From the NCBI GenBank assembly GCA_009773205.1, contig WPAE01000008.1:1-64000 (forward strand): DNA of 64,000 nucleotides, in the 5' to 3' direction. The DNA is from Ignavibacteria bacterium. GTDB lineage: Bacteria; Bacteroidota; Ignavibacteria; Ignavibacteriales; Melioribacteraceae. The notes below the pieces were generated by a model. The model made no database searches. It worked only from the letters and a program-made list of their open reading frames with translations, and was not told the origin of the DNA. Of this stretch, positions 33,061 to 40,336 are shown piece after piece (the stretch's first letter is position 1; the number at the start of each line of letters is the position of its first letter). The translations under genes and the position numbers were made by a program.

Positions 33061-33831
33061 ATGTGTGCTAACAAAAAAAGAGGATTTTTGAATACTGACA
33101 ATCACTGGGAAAGATTTGGTAAAATAGACCCATATTTTGGGGTGATATCTCATGACGAATATCATAAATCTAATATTAATGATGAAATAAAGAAAAAGTT
33201 TTTTGAAACGGGTGATGAATATATCAAGAAATTGTTTTCTAATATCTACAAACACATTGACCCAGACTTTAACCCCAAAATGGCGTTAGATTATGGCTGT
33301 GGTGTTGGTCGAGTTATTATTCCACTGTCAAAATATACAGACTTTGTTACTGGTGTTGATGTTTCAAAATCAATGTTAGAAGAATGCCGAATTAATTGTG
33401 AACAAAATAATATTGTAAACTATCGTTTGGTCGAGGCAAATCATGAATTTTTTAGAGATTCAGAAAAACATGATTTTATCCATTCTTTTATTGTCTTTCA
33501 ACATATACCTAAAAGAAGAGGAGAATTGATCTTCAGTAGTTTAATTGATCGTTTAACGGATAAAGGAATTGGAGTCTTACATTTTACATTTGCTAAAAAG
33601 ACTATTGTGCGCAAAATACTCGAACTAATTAGAAATAATGTTCCACTTATTTCAAATATTATAAATCTGTTGAAGAGAAGACACATATTATACCCAGTAA
33701 TGCAGATGAACTCATATGACTTAAATAAGCTGTTAGGCGTGTTACAAAAAAATGGAATCAAGGATACTTATATTGAATTTACAGATCATGGTTCAGATGT
33801 GGGCGTGTTGATTTATTTTCAAAAAACATAA
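33061..33831 (+). CDS. Class I SAM-dependent methyltransferase
   Basis: The 256-aa protein has the AdoMet-binding motif I ALDYGCGVGRVIIPLS (about 77-92), an acidic motif II end (VTGVDVSKSMLEECR) and HDFIHSFIVFQHIP as motif IV region. The substrate is not recognisable. It starts 6 nt after the permease stop without a clear ribosome site, so translation may be coupled. Its composition is more AT-rich than the permease gene, and it opens the accessory stretch that continues with Abi and RhuM genes. It could be a late acquisition (inference). Terminator-like hairpin follows. Confidence 0.85.
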   Translation: MCANKKRGFLNTDNHWERFGKIDPYFGVISHDEYHKSNINDEIKKKFFETGDEYIKKLFSNIYKHIDPDFNPKMALDYGCGVGRVIIPLSKYTDFVTGVDVSKSMLEECRINCEQNNIVNYRLVEANHEFFRDSEKHDFIHSFIVFQHIPKRRGELIFSSLIDRLTDKGIGVLHFTFAKKTIVRKILELIRNNVPLISNIINLLKRRHILYPVMQMNSYDLNKLLGVLQKNGIKDTYIEFTDHGSDVGVLIYFQKT

Positions 33832-33881
33832 GCATATTCTGCCGCTCCTTTTTGAAAGATTAGGGACAGGCAACACGGGAA

Positions 33882-33904
33882 GCCCCGCTTATAAATATCG
33901 GGGC
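33882..33904 (+). terminator. Hairpin after the methyltransferase gene
   Basis: GCCCCG pairs with CGGGGC around an 11-nt loop and is followed by AAACTATTTTTC. Confidence 0.55.
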
Positions 33905-34113
33905 AAACTATTTTTCAAAGCTATATTTGCTTTTATAACTGATGATTCTAATGGGCTGATTTTTTTTGTGAGACTTAGCGAAATAATTCTTTTGTGGTTC
34001 AATTTCTTTTTCTTTCGTCATGAGGTCTCAATTGCACTAAGAATTCGCAAAGTGTATTACTTCTGTAATTAACTATGAATTGAATCAACAATAGAAAAAT
34101 AAGGACTCTTGTT

Positions 34114-34356
34114 ATGAAAAAGGTAAACGAAACCAAACAAAAATATTACTTCAACGAAAAGAATCATGAGCGGCTAAAAACGATGTCACGAGAAAGGTAT
34201 CATAAAGATCCTAATTATAAAAAGGCAACACTTGAAAGAGCTAAAAGACGTTATCATGAAGATGCTGTTTATCGTGAAGCTACAATTCGAAGAGCTAAAG
34301 AACGTAATCAGCGATTAAAAAAACTACGTGAAAAGAAACCGCTTAAGAAAAAATAA
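34114..34356 (+). CDS. Small, highly basic protein with two internal repeats
   Basis: The 80-aa protein begins at ATG after AATAAGGACTC. It is extremely rich in Lys/Arg and contains two near-identical units: RYHKDPNYKKATLERAKR and RYHEDAVYREATIRRAKE. It ends RLKKLREKKPLKKK. No signal peptide or cysteine is present. I do not recognise a family. The charge and amphipathic helical repeats suggest nucleic-acid binding (inference). It stands alone between a methyltransferase and an Abi-type gene in what looks like an accessory island, so a defence or mobile-element role is possible but unsupported. Confidence 0.65.
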   Translation: MKKVNETKQKYYFNEKNHERLKTMSRERYHKDPNYKKATLERAKRRYHEDAVYREATIRRAKERNQRLKKLREKKPLKKK

Positions 34357-34460
34357 AACATTGCTGGTTGAATTTGTAAATATTGTAGTTAAACGCGGCT
34401 GCATTCTTTATTTAAGAACTATTGGTTTTAGAATTGTCGGGCGCAAGCTGGTTATCTAAT

Positions 34461-34557
34461 GGGCAACTCTAAAAATATCAATTTCCTTTGCGGGCTTTCC
34501 CATTTCTTTGTGTTCTTAGAGTGAAATATTTTAACACAAAAGTTTTTAGAGGTGCCC
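34461..34557. repeat. Short element with GGGCA..TCTAAAAA inverted ends
   Basis: GGGCAACTCTAAAAA at the left and TTTTTAGAGGTGCCC at the right are 15-nt inverted ends with two mismatches, 97 bp overall. Similar ends occur at 57287 and 57534 and single ends near 11559 and 52327. No clear target duplication was found. Confidence 0.65.
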
Positions 34558-34673
34558 AAATTGTAACCACAGAAATTAAAATTTGTAATTGAATTAATAG
34601 GTAGTTTCGTTGAGAACAACAAAATGATAAAACTCGAAGGCAAATTTATAGCGAAGTCAATGCTTATTATTTC

Positions 34674-34704
34674 TTTGGAATACAAGAATAATTTCCTATT
34701 TTTA
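34674..34704 (+). promoter_or_regulatory. Promoter for the candidate Abi-associated RNA
   Basis: TTTG (34674-34677), a 19-nt spacer and TATTTTTA (34697-34704) match the Bacteroidota promoter except for the last base. It predicts a transcript start near 34711. Confidence 0.55.
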
Positions 34705-34710
34705 AACCAA

Positions 34711-34757
34711 CAAGCTCGGCAAGCCTCTCGAAGAAGCTCAAATCGCTGGGCTTTTTA
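34711..34757 (+). ncRNA. Candidate abiF-type structured RNA upstream of the Abi gene
   Basis: The stretch starts CAAGCTCGGCAAGCC and ends CGCTGGGCTTTTT, 11 nt before the Abi ATG. AAGCC can pair with GGCTT, enclosing GAAGAAGCTC and TCGCT blocks, and a T run ends it like a terminator. Small RNAs of this kind (the abiF RNA motif from comparative genomics) are known directly upstream of Abi_2/AbiF genes. The family match is from memory and was not scored against a covariance model. Confidence 0.55.
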
Positions 34758-34768
34758 GTTTTAAAGAC

Positions 34769-35665
34769 ATGAAAATACAATACACTAAAAAAGCACTTTC
34801 TGCACCTGAACAAGTTAGCTTGCTTAAATCACGCGGTTTAATAATAGCTGATGAGAAAAATGCAGTTCATACATTAAATCACATCAATTATTACCGCTTA
34901 AGCGCTTACATTTATCCTCTTCTTAAAGACAAAGAAAACCACATATTCAAAGAAAATGTTTCTTTCCAAAACATTATTGATATATATAATTTTGATCGTG
35001 AATTGAGATTGCTCTTCCTCGATGCAATTGAACGTATAGAAGTCTCGCTTCGTACAAATATCATTTATGTTCTCTCGCTTAAATATGGTTCCTTCTGGTT
35101 AAGTAATAAATATTTTTTCTATATCGAATCAAAATACAACACTCAAATAACTAAGCTTAAAGAAGAGTTCGAAAGAAGCGACGAAAAATTCCTAAGACAT
35201 TATTTTGATAAATACGAACAAGAAATTCCCCCTACATGGATTTCGCTCGAAATTGCCTCATTCGGTTTAATTTCCCTCTTCTATCAAAACCTTAAGTTTA
35301 ACAAGGATAAGAAGGAAATTTCTAACCGATATGGACTGAATCATATCACATTTACTTCATGGCTTCATACATTAACTTATACCAGAAATATTTGTGCACA
35401 TCATTCCCGTCTTTGGAATCGTGAGCTTGGCGTTCAGCCGAGCATTCCCAAAAGTACTCGCGATCTTTGGCTGAATAAGTCTGAGTCTTACAAGAATGAT
35501 AGAATATTCTATGTTATTTCAATAATTATTTATTTTTTAAGAAACATAAATCACTCGGATACTTTCATCTCTAAATTCAATAGCCTGATTACCAGTTATG
35601 CTATGATAGACTTAGCCGCAATGGGTTTCCCCAAGAATTGGAAAGAAGAGGATTTATTTGCGTAA
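34769..35665 (+). CDS. Abi_2/AbiF-like abortive-infection protein (HEPN type)
   Basis: The 298-aa protein matches the Abi_2 (AbiD/AbiF) family. It begins KKALSAPEQVSLLKSRGLII and HINYYRLSAYIYPL, then has FDRELRLLFLDAIERIEVSLRTNI. Near residue 210 is the HEPN-type RNase motif TRNICAHHSRLWNR (R-x4-H). Such proteins are phage-defence effectors thought to cleave RNA and stop growth on infection. A short RNA with its own promoter sits directly upstream, as in other abiF loci, and may restrain the toxin (inference). The gene is in a run of accessory genes next to a RhuM gene. Confidence 0.88.
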   Translation: MKIQYTKKALSAPEQVSLLKSRGLIIADEKNAVHTLNHINYYRLSAYIYPLLKDKENHIFKENVSFQNIIDIYNFDRELRLLFLDAIERIEVSLRTNIIYVLSLKYGSFWLSNKYFFYIESKYNTQITKLKEEFERSDEKFLRHYFDKYEQEIPPTWISLEIASFGLISLFYQNLKFNKDKKEISNRYGLNHITFTSWLHTLTYTRNICAHHSRLWNRELGVQPSIPKSTRDLWLNKSESYKNDRIFYVISIIIYFLRNINHSDTFISKFNSLITSYAMIDLAAMGFPKNWKEEDLFA

Positions 35666-35731
35666 CATAAGTAAATCACCAAGTTTCACTAAGGAAAATT
35701 TATAAAAATCAACTTTTACATAACTTCAGTT

Positions 35732-35795
35732 ATTAATAAATTTTTAAGGAGGTTTTTATGACAGAAAGAATTGGCGTTGGAATGATAGGTGCCGG
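35732..35795 (+). repeat. 64-bp direct repeat, left copy
   Basis: This stretch repeats the ribosome site (AAGGAGG), ATG and first 12 to 13 codons of the oxidoreductase gene at 37023, with one mismatch (35790 versus 37055). It precedes the RhuM gene. Confidence 0.92.
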
Positions 35796-35814
35796 GATGA
35801 ATGTTGGAATCTAA
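35758..35814 (+). pseudogene. Truncated 5' fragment of the Gfo/Idh gene acting as leader ORF
   Basis: ATG with a strong AAGGAGG site reads MTERIGVGMIGAGMNVGI and stops at TAA 35812-35814. The first 13 residues equal the start of the oxidoreductase at 37023, after which the frame leaves homology. It overlaps the RhuM start (35801), so it could couple translation of that gene. Confidence 0.8.
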
Positions 35815-36802
35815 TTCCGAAATAATTCTTTACCAAGCCGAAGACGGGACAACCAAGATTGATGTCCGTTTGGAAAAAGAAACTGTTTGGCTTAATCAAC
35901 TTCAAATGGCTGCACTTTTCCAAACCACAAAACAAAATGTCAGTTTTCACATTAACAATCTTTTTGCAGAAGGTGAATTAAGTCGTGAGGCAACTGTCAA
36001 GGATTACTTGACAGTTCAAACTGAAAACAAACGGGAAGTTTCCCGCAATCTTACGTATTACAATCTTGATGTAATTATCTCAGTCGGTTACCGTGTAAAA
36101 TCCAATCGCGGAACTCAATTCCGTATTTGGGCTACTCAACGGCTCAAAGAATATCTTGTCAAAGGTTTTGTCCTTGATGATGAACGGCTTAAACAAGCCC
36201 GCAACGATTATTTTGATGAGCTTTTGGAACGTGTCCGTGATATACGCACTTCCGAAAAGATATTCTACCGTAAGGTTACCGATATTTATGCAACAAGTGT
36301 TGATTATAATCACGAAGCTAAAGCTACGCAAGAGTTCTTTGCTGCTGTACAAAATAAATTTCACTATGCAATTCATGGTCATACTGCATCTGAATTGATA
36401 GCTGAAAGAGCAGATTCTAAAAAACCTTACATGGGTTTAACTTCTTGGAAGAATTCTAAAATTAAAAAGACTGATGTAACTATTGCTAAGAATTATTTAT
36501 CAGAAGAAGAAATCAAACAGCTTAACCTCATTGTAGACCAATATTTATCTTTTGCTGAATTGCAAGCTATGCAGCGTAAAGCAATGGCAATGCAAGACTG
36601 GATAAATAAACTTCACGATTTTCTTACTATTAACGAACGCACAATTCTTATGGATGCCGGTCGCATTCAAAAAAAGATTGGTGAAGAAATTGCTCTGCGG
36701 GAGTTTGATAAATACCAAGCTATTCAGAAGCAGAAAGAACTAGAAAATCCATCGAGTGATTTTGATAAGGCAGTTAAAAAATTAACAGAACGCAAAAAAT
36801 AA
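35801..36802 (+). CDS. RhuM-family protein
   Basis: The 333-aa protein matches the virulence RhuM family (PF13310). It has EIILYQAEDGTTKIDVRLEKETVWLNQLQMAALFQTTKQNVSFHI, then NLTYYNLDVIISVGYRVKSNRGTQFRIWAT and LFDELLERVRDIRTSEKIFYRKV-type blocks. The N-terminal part has a helix-turn-helix-like look. Homologues sit beside restriction systems and in mobile islands; the biochemical role is unknown. The start lies inside a leader formed by a duplicated 5' end of the neighbouring oxidoreductase gene, and there is no good ribosome site of its own. The gene is bracketed by the 64-bp direct repeat, so the roughly 1-kb segment looks inserted. Confidence 0.9.
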   Translation: MLESNSEIILYQAEDGTTKIDVRLEKETVWLNQLQMAALFQTTKQNVSFHINNLFAEGELSREATVKDYLTVQTENKREVSRNLTYYNLDVIISVGYRVKSNRGTQFRIWATQRLKEYLVKGFVLDDERLKQARNDYFDELLERVRDIRTSEKIFYRKVTDIYATSVDYNHEAKATQEFFAAVQNKFHYAIHGHTASELIAERADSKKPYMGLTSWKNSKIKKTDVTIAKNYLSEEEIKQLNLIVDQYLSFAELQAMQRKAMAMQDWINKLHDFLTINERTILMDAGRIQKKIGEEIALREFDKYQAIQKQKELENPSSDFDKAVKKLTERKK

Positions 36803-36819
36803 TATCAACATTATTACTA

Positions 36820-37060
36820 ATTAATAAACCCAAAAAATTCATTAGAAACTGAATTTTTTGCCGAAGGCCGTCCCGAAAATCGGGACGGGGTTAACCCCGA
36901 CAAGCATGGTAAGATTTTAATTGCCCGTAGCAGGCGGGCTTGTCGGCCCGTATGGCAAACCTGCCTACCGCAGGCAGGTTTGCCTAATGGAAAATTTGGG
37001 ATAAATTTTTAAGGAGGTTTTTATGACAGAAAGAATTGGCGTTGGAATGATAGGCGCCGG
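36820..37060 (+). repeat. 64-bp direct repeat, right copy, split by a MITE
   Basis: Nine bases (36820-36828) lie left of the MITE and 55 bases (37006-37060) lie right of its duplication. Together they match 35732-35795 with one mismatch. The MITE insertion is therefore later than, or independent of, the duplication. Confidence 0.85.
36829..37000 (+). mobile_element. MITE-like element, family A, copy 3
   Basis: The 172-bp element has CCCAAAAAATTC and GGAAAATTTGGG ends, flanked by ATAAA at 36824-36828 and 37001-37005. The interior has GTCCCGA/TCGGGAC and CCTGCC/GGCAGG hairpins. It sits 22 nt before the ATG of the oxidoreductase gene and so separates it from its original upstream region, but the ribosome site is intact. 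Confidence 0.9.
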
Positions 37061-38270
37061 ATTCAATGCGCAGTTTCATATTCGTTCTTGGGTTTCTGTA
37101 CGCGATGCAGACATAAACGGAATCTTTGATAGAAATACCGAAAAGGCTCAAGAAGCGGCTTCGCTTGCAAGAGTATTAAATGTTGGTAAACCGAAAATAT
37201 TTAATTCGGTTACAGAAATGGTCGCCGATCCAAACATAGACGCAATCTGGATTTGCTCGCCAAACTTTACACGAATTGAAGTGATGGAAGAAATTGTAAA
37301 TGCGGTTGAATTGGGCAAAGGAAAACTAAAAGGCGTTGCATGCGAAAAACCATTAGGAAGAAATGTTGCCGAAGCAAAGAAAATGGTTGAACTTGTTAAA
37401 CGCGCCGGACTTTTAGACGGCTATCTAGAAAATCAATTGTTTGAACCAACAGTTCAGCGCGGCAAAGAAATTATTTGGAAGCGAGGCGCTTTTTCTGCAG
37501 GAAGACCATATCTTGCCCGCGCCGCAGAAGAACATGGCGGACCGCACTCCCCTTGGTTTTGGGAAGGAACACTTCAAGGCGGCGGCGTTATGAACGATAT
37601 GATGTGCCACTCTGTTGAAGTTGCAAGATTTCTTTTGACAGATCCAGCAAAACCAAGAACTTCTTTAACGCCGGTTAAAGTAACCGCACACGCTGAAAAC
37701 TTGAAATGGCAAAGACCGCATTACGCAGATATTCTTAAAAATTATTCTTCAGGTAAGTTAGATTATTTCAACCGTCCGGCAGAAGATTACGCACGCGCCG
37801 TTGTTGAATATGTAGATGATGCCGGAGAAAAATTAATTGTAGAAACATCAACATCATGGTGTTACGTTGGCGCCGGTTTGCGTTTAAGCATGGAACTACT
37901 CGGACCAGAATATTCTATGCAGATTAACACGCTTGATACTGATCTAAAAGTTTTCTTCAGCCGAGATGTTAGCGGAAAAGCAGGCGAAGACTTAGTGGAA
38001 AAACAAAACGCCGAAATTGGATTGATGCCTGTTGTTGGCAACGAAGAAAACACTTACGGCTACGATGTAGAAAACCGCCATATGGTTCGCTCTTTTATAG
38101 AAGGAAAGAGACCATTGGAAAATTTTGAAGACGGATTAAATGTAACAGAATTATTAATGACCGGTTATATGAGTGCCGAACAAGAAAAAACAATTGCTTT
38201 TCCGCCCCCAAATTTGGAAACGTTTGTTCCAAAAGTTGCAAAAGGCGAGTGGAATCCACGTAGGAAATAG
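37023..38270 (+). CDS. Gfo/Idh/MocA-family NAD(P)-dependent oxidoreductase
   Basis: The 415-aa protein has an N-terminal Rossmann fold (VGMIGAGFNAQFHIRSW), the AIWICSPNFTRIE segment, and the family motif ACEKPLGRNVAEAKKM. The C-terminal alpha/beta domain contains GGGVMNDMMCHSVEVARFL with the catalytic-type His. It would oxidise or reduce a sugar or cyclitol in the cytoplasm. AAGGAGG precedes the ATG. The next gene is a TIM-barrel plus DUF1080 fusion. Gfo/Idh enzymes, epimerase-like TIM barrels and DUF1080 hydrolases together are known from 3-keto-glycoside breakdown, so this pathway is inferred. Its 5' end is duplicated upstream of the RhuM gene. Confidence 0.92.
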   Translation: MTERIGVGMIGAGFNAQFHIRSWVSVRDADINGIFDRNTEKAQEAASLARVLNVGKPKIFNSVTEMVADPNIDAIWICSPNFTRIEVMEEIVNAVELGKGKLKGVACEKPLGRNVAEAKKMVELVKRAGLLDGYLENQLFEPTVQRGKEIIWKRGAFSAGRPYLARAAEEHGGPHSPWFWEGTLQGGGVMNDMMCHSVEVARFLLTDPAKPRTSLTPVKVTAHAENLKWQRPHYADILKNYSSGKLDYFNRPAEDYARAVVEYVDDAGEKLIVETSTSWCYVGAGLRLSMELLGPEYSMQINTLDTDLKVFFSRDVSGKAGEDLVEKQNAEIGLMPVVGNEENTYGYDVENRHMVRSFIEGKRPLENFEDGLNVTELLMTGYMSAEQEKTIAFPPPNLETFVPKVAKGEWNPRRK

Positions 38271-38475
38271 TAATGAGTAGTGGGCGTGAATCCAATGAGT
38301 ATTAAAACGTTGGAATCGTCAGTCTGAGCCTGTCGAAGACTGAAATACTCACACTTCGACTGCTCGCCTCGCTTGCTGCAAGTTGCCCGCCTTGCCGAAG
38401 ACGCAAGACGAGGCAGGAAGCGAGCGCTCAGTGTGACTTTGAATTTATATTTGAATAATCAAAAAAGAGGTTTAT
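38271..38475. repeat. Spacer with REP-like inverted repeats
   Basis: Between about 38317 and 38438 lie CAGTCTGAGCCTGTCGAAGACTG and a longer imperfect inverted repeat from CACACTTCGACTGCTCGCC to GCGAGCGCTCAGTGTGAC. The sequence belongs to the same CACTGAGC..TCGAAGTG repeat group as 30284-30302 and 919-940. A -7-like TATATTTG follows at 38446-38453. Confidence 0.65.
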
Positions 38476-39909
38476 ATGTTGAACTTGAAAAAAATGTTAG
38501 TAGTAATTCTGGTTCTCGTTATGGCAAGCAGCATTAATGCACAGCAAACAAAAGAAGAAGTGAATTACAACGAAGTAAAAATTCGCGAGTTCAAAATTGC
38601 AGTACAATGCTGGACATTTAGAAAATTTACTTTTGTTGAAACACTTCAAAAAGTAAAAGAACTTGGCGTAAAATATTTAGAAGCATATCCCGGACAAAAA
38701 TTAGGCAGCGATGATCCAAATACTATTTTTAATTATGATATGAGTGAAGAGAACATAGCATTTGTAAAAAAGAAATTAGATGAAGCCGGAATTAAGTTAA
38801 CGAGCTTTGGCGTTGTAGGATTTGAAAATACAGAATCCGCCACAAAAAAAGTTTTTGAGTTTGCTAAGAAAATGGGTATTCAAACAATTGTTACAGAACC
38901 AAGCACAGATGATTTTTCTCTGCTCAACAAATTTGTTAAGCAATATGGAATTAATGTAGCAATTCACAATCATCCGGAACCTTCTAAGTATGCAAAGCCG
39001 CAGGCAGTTGCAGACAGAATTAAAGGATTAGACACACGTATTGGTTCTTGCGGCGATACCGGACATTGGATGAGAACTTCTGTAAATCCAATTGAAGCTC
39101 TCAAATTGCTTTCTGGGAGAGTGATTGAACTCCACTTAAAAGACCTAAACGAATTTGGCAGCAAAGATGCTTACGATGTTCCTTTCGGAAGCGGCAAAGC
39201 TAACATTCATGATATTCTTGCAGAACTAACTATTCAAAATTTTCGCGGTTACTTGGTAGTTGAACATGAAAACCCAAAAGAAGCAGATAATCCTTCGCCA
39301 TCAATTAAAAAAGGTTTAGATTACATTGAAAGCATTACTTACTACAAAGGATTTCAAGAATTGTTAAGTTACAATTGGGGCAGATATGAAAAGCATGGAT
39401 GGAATCATTACGGTCCAGGTTATTTTGAACTCGATCCTAAATCCGGAATTTTAACATCAAACGGCGGAATGGGTTTGCTTTGGTTCAGTCAAAAAAAATA
39501 TGGAGATTTTATTCTTGATCTTGAATATAAATGCTTAGCGCCAAAAACAAACTCGGGCATTTTCTTACGCGTGCCGGATTTTGTAACAAGCGATGATTAT
39601 ATCTACCGCTCGTTCGAAATTCAGATTGATGATGCTTCCGAAAAGAAACACCAAACAGGCGCAGTTTACGATTCCGAACCGGCTAAGGAAAAAGCATTTA
39701 AACCAACCGGCAACTGGAACCATTACAGAATTTCTTTTATTGGAGATGTTATTACTGTTGTGTTAAACGGCACAGAAATTATTAATTGGAAAGCTGAACC
39801 GCGCGGCAAGATTAAAGATTTTGCTAAGAACGGTTATGTAGGTTTACAAAATCACGATAGCGATGCAAAGGTTTCTTTCCGAAATATTTTTGTTAAGGAA
39901 TTGAAGTGA
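38476..39909 (+). CDS. Secreted sugar isomerase/epimerase TIM barrel fused to DUF1080 (3-keto-disaccharide hydrolase-like)
   Basis: The 477-aa protein has a signal peptide (about 1-22, ending SINAQQ). An AP-endonuclease-2/xylose-isomerase-like TIM barrel follows (about 37-290: FKIAVQCWTFRKFTF, GVKYLEAYPGQ, GSCGDTGHWMRT, VIELHLKDLNEFG, YLVVEHENP). The C-terminal DUF1080 jelly-roll (about 295-477) has GGMGLLWFSQKKYGDFILDLEYK, NSGIFLRVPD, and GNWNHYRISFIGD. The metal-site residues of the barrel (E..H..D..E) are present in the expected strands. DUF1080 domains include 3-keto-glycoside lyases/hydrolases. The fusion and its export suggest periplasmic processing of a keto-sugar conjugate made with the upstream oxidoreductase (inference). 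Confidence 0.88.
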   Translation: MLNLKKMLVVILVLVMASSINAQQTKEEVNYNEVKIREFKIAVQCWTFRKFTFVETLQKVKELGVKYLEAYPGQKLGSDDPNTIFNYDMSEENIAFVKKKLDEAGIKLTSFGVVGFENTESATKKVFEFAKKMGIQTIVTEPSTDDFSLLNKFVKQYGINVAIHNHPEPSKYAKPQAVADRIKGLDTRIGSCGDTGHWMRTSVNPIEALKLLSGRVIELHLKDLNEFGSKDAYDVPFGSGKANIHDILAELTIQNFRGYLVVEHENPKEADNPSPSIKKGLDYIESITYYKGFQELLSYNWGRYEKHGWNHYGPGYFELDPKSGILTSNGGMGLLWFSQKKYGDFILDLEYKCLAPKTNSGIFLRVPDFVTSDDYIYRSFEIQIDDASEKKHQTGAVYDSEPAKEKAFKPTGNWNHYRISFIGDVITVVLNGTEIINWKAEPRGKIKDFAKNGYVGLQNHDSDAKVSFRNIFVKELK

Positions 39910-39940
39910 CTGAGTGACTGAGTTCCTAAGTGAAATAACC

Positions 39941-39989
39941 ATAAGCTGTAAGCTATAAGCTGTAAGCTATAAGCAATAAGCTGTAAGCT
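39941..39989. repeat. Seven tandem heptamers
   Basis: ATAAGCT GTAAGCT ATAAGCT GTAAGCT ATAAGCA ATAAGCT GTAAGCT, 49 nt in perfect 7-nt phase. Confidence 0.9.
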
Positions 39990-40110
39990 AAAGAATCGAA
40001 TATGAAAATTTCATTGTGGTTGTTTATTTTATTTACAACTAACTACTAACAACTCAAAACTCAAAAGTGCCTAAGTGCTTACAAGGCATTAGGCAGTAGT
40101 TGGAAAAGTG

Positions 40111-40224
40111 ACTGAGTGGAATAGCTATAAGCTGTAAGCTAAAGAAACTAAGATGTAAATTAAATCCATTGTAGTTTGTTTTGTTCTTTGAAATCTTGCA
40201 ACTAATCACTAACAACCAACAACT
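40111..40224. repeat. 114-bp direct repeat, copy upstream of rpiA
   Basis: It matches 41066-41214 apart from two gaps of 21 and 14 nt and a single mismatch. Both gaps are whole numbers of heptamers. Confidence 0.92.
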
Positions 40225-40336
40225 ATTTTCTTCGCAATGCAGCGAAAATTATTCTTACTTATATTTAGCTATTCTATACAATTAACTTCATTTGACTAAT
40301 AAACCAAAATGGCTCGATTTTTTCTTAGGAATGCGA

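Larger units (their letters stand above)
34357..34768. other. Spacer with inverted-repeat element, promoter and candidate ncRNA
   Basis: These 412 bp contain an element with inverted ends (34461-34557), then a plausible promoter (34674-34704) and a short structured RNA candidate directly before the Abi gene. No protein gene is supported. Confidence 0.6.
39910..40336. other. Spacer made of heptamer repeats, no gene
   Basis: Two related repeat blocks fill most of this spacer: a diverged one at about 39906-40047 and a block at 40111-40224 that recurs after rpiA. Both combine (A/G)TAAGCT and CAACTAA-type heptamers with a non-repeated middle. No coding sequence is supported. Confidence 0.65.

Noticed and set aside
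35801-36802. RhuM as part of a type I restriction system
   Set aside because: No hsdR, hsdM or hsdS gene is in the window; the nearby methyltransferase is a general class I enzyme.
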